NCBI GenBank assembly: GCA_030638665.1
Contig: DAOWEF010000017.1
Coordinates: 1 to 9,528, forward strand
Origin: Dehalococcoidia bacterium
Lineage (GTDB): Bacteria > Chloroflexota > Dehalococcoidia > E44-bin15
Direction of reading: 5' to 3'
DNA length: 9,528 nucleotides
Positions within the stretch are counted from its first letter, which is position 1; every line of letters starts with the position of its first letter. The notes beneath the pieces are model-generated. The model saw only the letters and a list, made by a program, of their open reading frames with translations, ran no database searches and was not told the origin of the DNA. Positions 1 to 5,272 of the stretch are shown here, piece after piece. A program made the position numbers and the translations under genes.

Positions 1-341
1 ACAAAATTGGAGAGAGGGTCTTTAACCTGCAGCGGGCTATTCACATCAGGGAAGGACACAAGGGAAGAGAAGATGACTGTCTGGAGGAGTTCAATTTCAC
101 CGTCCCCTTGAAGGGCGACTTTGGCAACCCCGGTTGCATAGTTCCGGGCAAAGATGGCGAAATCCTTTCCAGGAAGGGGATGGTTGTGGAGCGGGAGAAA
201 TTTGAACAGATGAAGGACGAATATTACCAGATCCGTGGTTGGGATGTCCCCACTGGTTTTCAGAAAAGGGCTAAGCTGGAAGAGTTGGGCCTGGGAGGGG
301 TTGCGGAAAAATTAGAGGGCGAGAGCCTGCTAGTTCAATAA
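1..341 (+). CDS. Tungsten-containing aldehyde ferredoxin oxidoreductase, C-terminal part (5' truncated by window edge)
   Basis: The open frame enters from the left edge (first complete codon at base 3) and ends at TAA 339-341, giving about 112 residues. AOR-family enzymes oxidise aldehydes to acids with a tungstopterin cofactor and ferredoxin in the cytoplasm of anaerobes. The visible part matches the end of the family's C-terminal domain: near the start a GERVFNLQRA segment followed by IREG and a REDD motif, and near the end MKDEYYQIRGWD followed by KLEELGLGGVAEKL. These correspond to the family's usual RxxNLxRxxxxREG, MLDEYYxxRGWD and KLxxLGL signatures. The Fe4S4 cysteines and pterin-binding domain lie outside the window, so cofactor binding and exact subfamily cannot be judged. 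A TTG at 108 lies inside the gene and is not a start. The gene converges with birA with a 2-bp gap and no clear terminator between them. Confidence 0.85.
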   Translation, partial: KIGERVFNLQRAIHIREGHKGREDDCLEEFNFTVPLKGDFGNPGCIVPGKDGEILSRKGMVVEREKFEQMKDEYYQIRGWDVPTGFQKRAKLEELGLGGVAEKLEGESLLVQ

Positions 342-343
342 TT

Positions 344-1153
344 CTAGGCTTTGAGCGTGACATCCCCTGCGGCGATGGTCACCAGGCTGCCGTCGGTGCG
401 CCTGAGTAGCAGGTTGCCATCCTCATCCACTGCCTCTGCATTGCCCTCCTGAACCTCATCGCCGCAGCGAACCACTACCTTTTTCCCCAAGGTCTCTAGG
501 CGCCGGCGCCACTCCCGATCGATCGGCTCGCCGCGACGCAGCGAACTATATAGCGCTTCAAATTCGCTAAGCAGCGAGCAGAGCATAGTCAGCCGGGAAA
601 CGTGCTGCCCAAGCACCTCCTTAAGGCTGGTGGCCGTTTCTGAAATCTCGGGGATGGTTGCGGGGTCAAGATTGACATTTAAGGCGATGCCCACGATAGC
701 ATAGTTAACGCTGTCTCCTGGAACATCGCTCTCGATCAGGATACCGGCTACCTTCTTTTCGCTCTCCCGACTTCCTCCACCCCTCACTGCGATGAGGACA
801 TCGTTAGGCCACTTGATGGTTGGCTTAAGACCGGTAACCTTCTCGATGCTCTGGACCACCGCCAAACAGGCAGCCATAGTGAGGCGAGGGAGCTGTTCCA
901 GCTTTGGATAGAGGATGATGGAAAGCAGGATGCTGCTGTCTGGAGCGGAGAGCCATTCTCGGCCCAGGCGCCCCCGGCCCGCAGTCTGGTGATCGGCGAT
1001 AATAATGGTGCCCTCCCCGGCGCCCTCCCGTATCGCTTGCTTTGCCATATCCATAGTGGAGGAGATAGTGGGGTAGTAGAGGATATTCTGACCGATGAGC
1101 TTCGTACTTAGCTCCCGGCGGAGGGAGGCTGGGGATAGCTCATTCTCTGGCAT
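344..1153 (-). CDS. birA: Biotin--[acetyl-CoA-carboxylase] ligase, single-function type without HTH
   Basis: Encodes 269 residues. Biotin-protein ligase activates biotin with ATP and transfers it to the biotinyl lysine of carboxylase or decarboxylase carrier proteins in the cytoplasm. Visible signatures in order: SST near residue 31, the biotinyl-AMP loop GRGRLGREW (59-67), KWPND (114-118), KVAGILIE with the expected active-site lysine K134, GIALNVN (155-161), and a small C-terminal SH3-like domain from about residue 223. The protein begins almost directly with the catalytic domain, so it lacks the winged-helix repressor domain of E. coli BirA and should not autoregulate transcription. A glycine/serine/glutamate-rich stretch (125-133) sits just before the catalytic lysine and may be a small lineage-specific insert. 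The ATG at 1151-1153 is preceded only by a weak purine run (AAGAG). The gene lies downstream of rnpB on the same strand, 81 nt beyond the end of that RNA. Confidence 0.95.
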   Translation of the reverse strand: MPENELSPASLRRELSTKLIGQNILYYPTISSTMDMAKQAIREGAGEGTIIIADHQTAGRGRLGREWLSAPDSSILLSIILYPKLEQLPRLTMAACLAVVQSIEKVTGLKPTIKWPNDVLIAVRGGGSRESEKKVAGILIESDVPGDSVNYAIVGIALNVNLDPATIPEISETATSLKEVLGQHVSRLTMLCSLLSEFEALYSSLRRGEPIDREWRRRLETLGKKVVVRCGDEVQEGNAEAVDEDGNLLLRRTDGSLVTIAAGDVTLKA

Positions 1154-1228
1154 GGTTTACTCTTAAACATGTTTTTACAAAGGCATTTGAGCTTTCAGGA
1201 TTGCGGTTCTAGGCGGCTGCCCCAGGGC

Positions 1229-1234
1229 AAAAAA
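1229..1234 (-). terminator. T6 tract ending the rnpB transcript
   Basis: Immediately after the 3' strand of P1 the minus strand reads six T residues. There is no separate hairpin, so the stop probably relies on the closing P1 helix plus the U-tract, or on 3' processing. Efficiency is uncertain, and read-through into birA is possible. Confidence 0.45.
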
Positions 1235-1613
1235 GGGCCAGGCAAACCTATAAGCCGAGTTCTGTACCCCGATTGAATCGGGGTGGTGACCATCTATCTA
1301 GCCCCGATGTTACCATCGGGGTCAAGCGACCTACCCGAGAGTAATAACGAGGCCGGGCGTCCTCTTCCCTGCTATTTGGTCTTGCTCCGAAGGGGGTTTG
1401 CCCGCCACCGATGTCGCCATCGGAGCGGTGAGCTCTTACCTCACCATTTCACCCTTATCCCGATACATCGGGACGGTATGTTTCTGTGGCACTTTCCGTA
1501 TCCGATAACTTACGTTACCGGACCCTGGGCGTTACCCAGCCTCCTGCCCGGTGGAGCTCGGACTTTCCTCCCCCCGATACGATCGGGGAGCGGTCACCCG
1601 GTTCACCTGGCCC
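1235..1613 (-). ncRNA. rnpB: RNase P RNA (bacterial type A-like)
   Basis: The catalytic RNA of RNase P, which removes 5' leaders from pre-tRNAs. About 379 nt. The ends are set by the P1 helix: GGGCCAGG at the 5' end (1606-1613) pairs perfectly with CCTGGCCC at the 3' end (1235-1242). Universal core sequences are present on the minus strand: GAGGAAAGTCCG (about 1560-1571, P4 5' strand), ACAGAAACATACCG (about 1474-1487), GGGTGAAA and GGTAAGAG in the specificity domain, GGAGCAAGACCAAATAG, GGGTAGGTCGCTTGA, and ACAGAACTCGGCTTAT (1250-1265, P4 3' strand region). The order matches the E. coli RNA segment by segment. Five peripheral hairpins share the arms CCCCGAT/ATCGGGG or shorter variants, which is unusual (see findings). 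Two of them end in GNRA tetraloops (GTAA, GCGA), as expected for docking loops. It lies 43 nt downstream of the hydrolase stop and has its own promoter. Confidence 0.97.
1266..1588 (-). repeat. Five related palindromic hairpins inside rnpB
   Basis: Perfect inverted repeats with near-identical arms lie at 1266-1284 (9-bp arms, 1-nt loop), 1302-1321 (8-bp arms CCCCGATG/CATCGGGG, loop GTAA on the RNA strand), 1408-1423 (6-bp arms CCGATG/CATCGG, loop GCGA), 1458-1473 (7-bp arms TCCCGAT/ATCGGGA, 2-nt loop) and 1572-1588 (7-bp arms CCCCGAT/ATCGGGG, 3-nt loop). Each falls in a length-variable helix of RNase P RNA rather than in the conserved core. The same arm pair forms the intergenic hairpin at 5297-5312. 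Confidence 0.85.
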
Positions 1614-1648
1614 TATTAAAGTCTATTACAAAGCTAACGACAAGTCAA
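1614..1648 (-). promoter_or_regulatory. rnpB promoter (sigma70-type)
   Basis: On the minus strand a -35 box TTGACT (1643-1648) is separated by exactly 17 bp from a -10 box TAGACT (1620-1625). The predicted RNA 5' end at 1613 lies 7 nt downstream of the -10 box, as expected for a transcription start. The whole promoter fits within the gap between the hydrolase stop codon (1657) and rnpB, so rnpB can be made independently of the upstream operon. Both hexamers are identical to those of the tRNA promoter at 5216-5244. Confidence 0.75.
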
Positions 1649-1656
1649 ATGGAGGC

Positions 1657-2463
1657 CTATCGAGAGCGGCGGTGTCGCCCTAGGAAATCTAAGACGACTT
1701 TGATCGTCTCCTCAGGGTTCTGGAGCATGAAACCATGCGACAGGTTCTCCCAAATAACTAACTCAGCATTTGGTATCCTTGAGGCTACTCCCCTTTGGTA
1801 TTCAACGGAGAACAGGATGTCCTTTGCTCCACCTATCACCAGTGTGGGAGCCTTGATTTGAGGCAGGCGCTCATAGGTGTCATGGGCCATTACGGCTTCT
1901 GACTGGCGGACACGGACCCAGGGTGGGATGGGCTTTTCCATCAGCCACCCTATGGTCTCCTCAACTGCCTGCGGGTTGCTCTCCATGAACTCCGGGGTGA
2001 ATAGCATCGCAGGCAACATCTTTGCTAAGTCCTCCTGCGACATGTCTGCCATCTGCCCCGCAAATGCCATGACATCATCGGGAAGGGCAGCCTGGGGACC
2101 TCCATAGCTGGTGCATCCCAGAATGAGGCTGACGACCTTCTCAGGGTAGTTCAGGGCAAGCTCCTGGGCGATCATACTCCCCATGGAGGCGCCATAGACG
2201 TGCGCCGAACCGATGCCGAGGGCGTCTAGAAGACCGGCGGCATCATCGGCCATCATCTTGATGGAGAGAGGCACCTCAGGCGCTTCGCTGTATCCTATCC
2301 CTCTGTTGTCGAAGGGGATGACCCTATACTCCCGGGACAAGAGCGGGATCGCTGGACCCCACAACGCAGTAGTGCCGGAGTGCCCCATGATTATGAGCAC
2401 CGGCTCCCCCTCTCCATGAATCTCGTAATAGATATTGATGTCGCCAACTTTTACCTTAGGCAT
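1657..2463 (-). CDS. Alpha/beta hydrolase
   Basis: Encodes 268 residues, a usual length for a single-domain alpha/beta-hydrolase-fold enzyme. Landmarks in order: GHSG (27-30) in the oxyanion-hole region, DNRGIGYS (52-59), the nucleophile elbow GASMG with Ser93, a helical cap region (about 125-195), GGAKD with the acid Asp215, and SHGF with His243. All three members of the Ser-Asp-His triad are therefore present. The family resembles proline iminopeptidase, BioH and haloperoxidase-like esterases, but nothing visible fixes the substrate. There is no signal peptide or membrane segment, so it is probably cytoplasmic. The start is well supported: AAAGGAGG (2473-2480) lies 9 nt before the ATG. It follows the RNase H gene by 26 nt and is probably the last protein gene of the operon. 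The C-terminus ends in a run of basic residues (GRHRRSR). Confidence 0.93.
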   Translation of the reverse strand: MPKVKVGDINIYYEIHGEGEPVLIIMGHSGTTALWGPAIPLLSREYRVIPFDNRGIGYSEAPEVPLSIKMMADDAAGLLDALGIGSAHVYGASMGSMIAQELALNYPEKVVSLILGCTSYGGPQAALPDDVMAFAGQMADMSQEDLAKMLPAMLFTPEFMESNPQAVEETIGWLMEKPIPPWVRVRQSEAVMAHDTYERLPQIKAPTLVIGGAKDILFSVEYQRGVASRIPNAELVIWENLSHGFMLQNPEETIKVVLDFLGRHRRSR

Positions 2464-2472
2464 GGCTTCACC

Positions 2473-2480
2473 CCTCCTTT
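2473..2480 (-). promoter_or_regulatory. Strong Shine-Dalgarno site of the alpha/beta hydrolase gene
   Basis: AAAGGAGG on the minus strand, 9 nt before the ATG at 2461-2463. It is the best ribosome-binding site in this operon and gives the hydrolase its own translation initiation, unlike the two genes upstream, which seem to depend on coupling. Confidence 0.8.
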
Positions 2481-2489
2481 CATTAGAAA

Positions 2490-2897
2490 CTAACCGCCAG
2501 CTTTGCGGAGCGCATGGCGGGTCAGGGCATCTGCCTCTCTGTTACGCTCCCGGGGGATGTGCTCGATGCTATAGGATTTGAATTTTCGCAGAAGCTGGAG
2601 GGTCTGATTATGTAGCGCTTTGAGCTCCTTGCTCCGGTATTGGCCCGTAAGCTGCCTCACGATGAGCTCGGAGTCCATTCTGAGGTCCACGCGCTCCGCA
2701 CCCAGTCTCAGCGCTTCTTCCAGGCCGGAGATGAGGGCGAAATACTCCGCCCGATTGTTTGTAGTTCTGCCGATGGCTTCTGAAATCTTAGCGATCACCC
2801 TCCCCTGCTCATCCCTTATGACAACCCCGATGGCAGCGGGCCCTGGGTTGCCCCTCGACGCCCCATCGGTATAAACAATTAGGCGTTTTGCGCTCAT
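2490..2897 (-). CDS. RNase HI-family protein (reverse-transcriptase-like RNase H fold)
   Basis: About 135 residues, typical for the short RnhA-like family without an N-terminal hybrid-binding domain. RNase H cuts the RNA strand of RNA/DNA hybrids using two metal ions. The DEDD active site is complete (numbering from the GTG one codon earlier): Asp12 in YTDGASRGNPGP, Glu52 in NNRAEYFAL, Asp76 in RMDSELIV, and Asp124 in READALTR. This form resembles the Bacillus YpdQ and archaeal short RNases H rather than E. coli RnhA. The ATG at 2895-2897 is chosen because it overlaps the recombinase stop codon in a TGATG arrangement, with AGG 5 nt upstream. The adjacent GTG (2898-2900) is possible but too close to that AGG. 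Overlap with the upstream gene suggests translational coupling. CT398-like zinc-ribbon genes often sit next to RNase H genes in other bacteria (for example Rv2229c/Rv2228c), whereas here a recombinase lies between them. Confidence 0.93.
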   Translation of the reverse strand: MSAKRLIVYTDGASRGNPGPAAIGVVIRDEQGRVIAKISEAIGRTTNNRAEYFALISGLEEALRLGAERVDLRMDSELIVRQLTGQYRSKELKALHNQTLQLLRKFKSYSIEHIPRERNREADALTRHALRKAGG

Positions 2898-4321
2898 CAC
2901 AGCCTGAGCAGTGGTTCTATATGATCATCGTAAACCACAATGCGGTCGATCGCGTACTGAAGTAGGGCTCTCCTCGCAGGGAATGTCATCGCCTCCCACC
3001 GCTCCTGAAGGTTCTCCAACGCCTCGACTACATATCCCCGGCGTTGCTCCGCGGTGATCTCCCCCCTCGCCTCAGCTTCGAGGAGGGCGAGCCTTTGCTC
3101 TAAAAACTGCCTCTCCCTGACCAGCTCCCCACCCGTAGCACGCAGCTCATCCAATGAAATAGTGCCCTGCGCCGCCTGGTCGAGATAGCCGCGGAATTTT
3201 CGGCCGAGGGCCTTCAACTTCTTTGCTAACTCAGGCTGCTCTGTTGTTTTACGGTCCACAGCAGAGGCGGCTTGCTTCACCAATTGCTCCTGCGCATCAG
3301 GGCTGCTGAACCTCCGTAGCGCAGCCAGGACCGCGCTCTCTAAAGCCTCAGCCCTCCGGGTATGGTATTGGCAAACGCTCTGGTTGGCTCTAGACTGGCA
3401 CTGATAATAGCGATACTCCCCCTTGCTCTCTCCCCCGTCCTTACGCCTCGTCCAGGTCTGGCTACGGTTCACGCCAATCATCTTATTACCACAATAACCG
3501 CAATGGGCCAGACCGGTCAGGAGTAAGGGCGGCCTTCGGCTATATCCCCCTTGCCTGGGCTTAGCGCTAAGCCGCTCCTTCACCCTACTAAAGATGTAGT
3601 TGGAGATTATCGGGGGGTGGCTGCCCGGAACCTTTACGCCGAGACGGGAGTAGGTTCCCAGGTATGTCCGATTGCGCAGAATATCGCGGATGCCCACGAT
3701 GCTCCACCGGCCACCCTTCCTGGTCGTGATCTCCTGCTCATTTAGATAGCGAGCGATGAGGCGAACGCCCCTATTCTCCTGAAGATACAATCGATAGATA
3801 AGGGCCACCGTGCCCGCCTCCTCAGGCACAATCTCCAGCTTCTGGTTGGCACCGATGCGGTAGCCAAAGGGGGGTTTGCCTAGCCCCTTCCCATGGATGG
3901 CTCTAATCCTCATCGCTTCCCTCACCCGCTCCCCACTTCCTTTGCGCTGGCGCTGGGTAGACCACACCTGGAGAGCCGCTGCCAGGTGGTCGGCTAGCGC
4001 TTCATCGGTGGAGAGGATGCTGACCCCAAGGCCATCGAGTTCTAGGAGACAGCGCACCGTTTCCTGAGGGTCGGGGTGGAGATGACGGAGGCTTTTTACC
4101 ACAACGAGGAAATCCCCCCCCTGCTTTCGGATGTAGCGGAGCATGCGCTGGTACCGGGTATCGCTAACCTTAACTCCTGAGTCCACATCGACAAAGGTCG
4201 TTATCGGCTCATAATCATTCTCCCGACAGAAACGGGAAAAGCTTTCCTCCTGCTCTACCTGGGGTGATGGAACACCCTGTTCAGTATCCGAAAAAACCCG
4301 AAAATAGCCGATCGCTCTCAT
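2897..4321 (-). CDS. Large serine recombinase with a degenerate catalytic site, apparently domesticated
   Basis: Encodes 474 residues with the layout of large serine recombinases: resolvase-like catalytic domain (1-~125), recombinase domain starting at GKPPFGYRIG (148-157), a zinc-beta ribbon with four cysteines (C274, C277, C308, C317), a coiled-coil stretch (~345-420), and the C-terminal strand/helix ending in RRALLQYAIDRIVVYDD. The catalytic domain looks inactive. Aligned to gamma-delta resolvase, Arg8 is kept, but the nucleophile position Ser10 is Phe10 (a serine follows at 11). The DRLGR segment with Arg68 and Arg71 reads RHLHP, an ungapped match giving His80 and Pro83. The conserved Glu near 124 appears as Gln. 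The frame is intact from ATG to TGA, so this is not an ordinary pseudogene. Start ATG 4319-4321 lies 3 nt after the upstream stop, and the stop overlaps the RNase H start, so it is translationally embedded in the operon. It may act as a DNA-binding or architectural protein; activity using Ser11 cannot be excluded. Confidence 0.9.
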   Translation of the reverse strand: MRAIGYFRVFSDTEQGVPSPQVEQEESFSRFCRENDYEPITTFVDVDSGVKVSDTRYQRMLRYIRKQGGDFLVVVKSLRHLHPDPQETVRCLLELDGLGVSILSTDEALADHLAAALQVWSTQRQRKGSGERVREAMRIRAIHGKGLGKPPFGYRIGANQKLEIVPEEAGTVALIYRLYLQENRGVRLIARYLNEQEITTRKGGRWSIVGIRDILRNRTYLGTYSRLGVKVPGSHPPIISNYIFSRVKERLSAKPRQGGYSRRPPLLLTGLAHCGYCGNKMIGVNRSQTWTRRKDGGESKGEYRYYQCQSRANQSVCQYHTRRAEALESAVLAALRRFSSPDAQEQLVKQAASAVDRKTTEQPELAKKLKALGRKFRGYLDQAAQGTISLDELRATGGELVRERQFLEQRLALLEAEARGEITAEQRRGYVVEALENLQERWEAMTFPARRALLQYAIDRIVVYDDHIEPLLRL

Positions 4322-4324
4322 TGC

Positions 4325-5026
4325 CTAACTCACGTAAAGAAGCCTCTCGCAGCTACTACACTGCACCAATTCCTGGCCTAGTCTGGCGCGCTGCAGTTCG
4401 CTCATAGGAAGGGCAATCCGGCAACCCTGACACATGCCCTGCTCCACCTTGGCCACAGCCCTCCCCTGCCGTTTTCGCCGTAGCGCCTGATAAAGCTCCA
4501 GGCTCGCAGCATCGAGCCTGGCAGCGAGGTCTTTTCCCTTCTGCTCCAGGGTGGCTAAAGCAGCGCCTAGCTCAGCTTGCTGCTGCGATAGCGAGGCCTG
4601 CTCTGCTCGCCAGTCTTCCTCGATCTTTGCCACCTCCCCGCGTTTTAAGGACACCTTTTGCTGCATCGTATCCACCTCTGTCATTATGTCAAGTGTTTTA
4701 TCATCCCGCTCCCTAATTTTCCGCTGCAGATTTACTACCTGCTCCTGAAGGCTTGCAAGCTCCTTGGGATTTTTTACCGTGCCGCCATAGAGCTTCTCCT
4801 CCGAAGCGGTGGACTTAGCCCGCAGATCCTCCACCTCTCTCTCCATCTCGCGCTGACTCCGCTCCAGCTCCGCAAGACGCTCCTCATCCCGGGCAAGGGA
4901 GAGGCGGGCCTGATCCAGTACTTCGCTCTCGCCCAAGCGGCCCATCACCTGAGAGAGCGCTTCCCGCTGCGCATCTATCTCCAGGTCAACCTCCTGGAGC
5001 TCATATAACTGCCTTCCCAGACTCAA
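4325..5026 (-). CDS. CT398-like coiled-coil protein with C4 zinc ribbon (DUF164 / zf-RING_7)
   Basis: About 233 residues. Nearly the whole protein is a long antiparallel coiled coil rich in Glu, Lys, Gln and Leu. The middle contains the family signature LYGGTVKNPKELASLQEQ. The C-terminus is a zinc ribbon with CxxC pairs (MCQGCR and QCSSCERLLYV; C206, C209, C230 and C233 when counted from an upstream TTG at 5047). Members are widespread, and function is poorly defined; nucleic-acid binding has been proposed. The TTG at 5024-5026 is preferred as start: AGAGGG precedes it by 6 nt, and the only upstream in-frame alternative, TTG 5045-5047, overlaps the -10 box of the promoter and would not be transcribed from it. 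It is the first gene of the operon, 3 nt before the recombinase gene. No membrane segment or signal peptide. Confidence 0.88.
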   Translation of the reverse strand: MSLGRQLYELQEVDLEIDAQREALSQVMGRLGESEVLDQARLSLARDEERLAELERSQREMEREVEDLRAKSTASEEKLYGGTVKNPKELASLQEQVVNLQRKIRERDDKTLDIMTEVDTMQQKVSLKRGEVAKIEEDWRAEQASLSQQQAELGAALATLEQKGKDLAARLDAASLELYQALRRKRQGRAVAKVEQGMCQGCRIALPMSELQRARLGQELVQCSSCERLLYVS

Positions 5027-5046
5027 TTCAGGCCCTCTCGGGTCCA

Positions 5047-5075
5047 ATTCTAAGTTAAGGCAAGGGGGCTGTCAA
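5047..5075 (-). promoter_or_regulatory. Promoter of the zinc-ribbon / recombinase / RNase H / hydrolase operon
   Basis: On the minus strand a consensus -35 box TTGACA (5070-5075) and a -10 box TAGAAT (5047-5052) are separated by exactly 17 bp. Transcription should start near 5040, leaving a leader of about 14 nt before the TTG at 5026. It lies just beyond the tRNA terminator, so the tRNA and the operon are separate transcription units. Confidence 0.75.
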
Positions 5076-5083
5076 CAACAACA

Positions 5084-5114
5084 AAAATCCCCTCGCCAGG
5101 CCGGGAGGGATTTT
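5084..5114 (-). terminator. Intrinsic terminator downstream of the tRNA gene
   Basis: Arms 5084-5094 and 5105-5114 form a 10-bp stem (AAAATCCC(C)TC with GAGGGATTTT, one bulged C) around a GC-rich loop. Read on the minus strand it ends in TTTTTGTTGTTG. It sits between the tRNA 3' end and the operon promoter. The stem is A/T flanked on both sides, so it could work in either direction. Confidence 0.75.
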
Positions 5115-5127
5115 GTCAAATTTTTCA

Positions 5128-5202
5128 TGGTGGGCCCGGCAGGGTTCGAACCTGCGACCAATCGGTTATGAGCCGAGTGCTCTACCGCTGAGCTACGGGC
5201 CC
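5128..5202 (-). tRNA. tRNA with anticodon CAU (elongator Met or Ile2)
   Basis: A 75-nt cloverleaf with encoded CCA. The acceptor stem GGGCCCG pairs with CGGGCCC, the D arm is GCTC-loop-GAGC, the anticodon loop CTCATAA has anticodon CAU, and the T arm is GCAGG-TTCGAAC-CCTGC; discriminator A is followed by CCA. The 1:72 pair is G-C and the GGG/CCC anticodon-stem pairs are absent, so it is not the initiator. Whether it is elongator Met or the lysidine-modified Ile2 (AUA-reading) tRNA is open. The C4-G69 and C5-G68 pairs and the TTGGTCGC variable/T-stem junction resemble E. coli Ile2, while other positions fit Met. The 27:43 pair at the top of the anticodon stem is a C/T mismatch. Confidence 0.97.
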
Positions 5203-5215
5203 TTAGGGCATCAGT

Positions 5216-5244
5216 AGTCTATAAAATCACTAGGCGAAAGTCAA
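5216..5244 (-). promoter_or_regulatory. tRNA promoter
   Basis: On the minus strand -35 TTGACT (5239-5244), 17-bp spacer, -10 TAGACT (5216-5221). The mature tRNA begins 13 nt beyond the -10 box, so a 5' leader of roughly 6 nt would remain for RNase P to remove. Both hexamers are identical to those of the rnpB promoter. Confidence 0.7.
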
Positions 5245-5272
5245 GCTGATGTACTCGTCCAGTATATTAATT

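Noticed and set aside
1302..1321. Intrinsic terminators at the rnpB palindromes
   Set aside because: They fall within the conserved RNase P RNA architecture, two have GNRA loops, and none is followed by a T-tract.
1283..1861. 192-codon + strand open frame across rnpB and the hydrolase 3' end
   Set aside because: It lies antisense to the well-supported RNase P RNA and to the hydrolase, has no ribosome-binding site, and its product resembles nothing recognisable.
2897..4321. Active integrase of a mobile element or prophage
   Set aside because: Catalytic residues are missing, junctions are operon-like, and no attachment sites, cargo or phage genes flank it.
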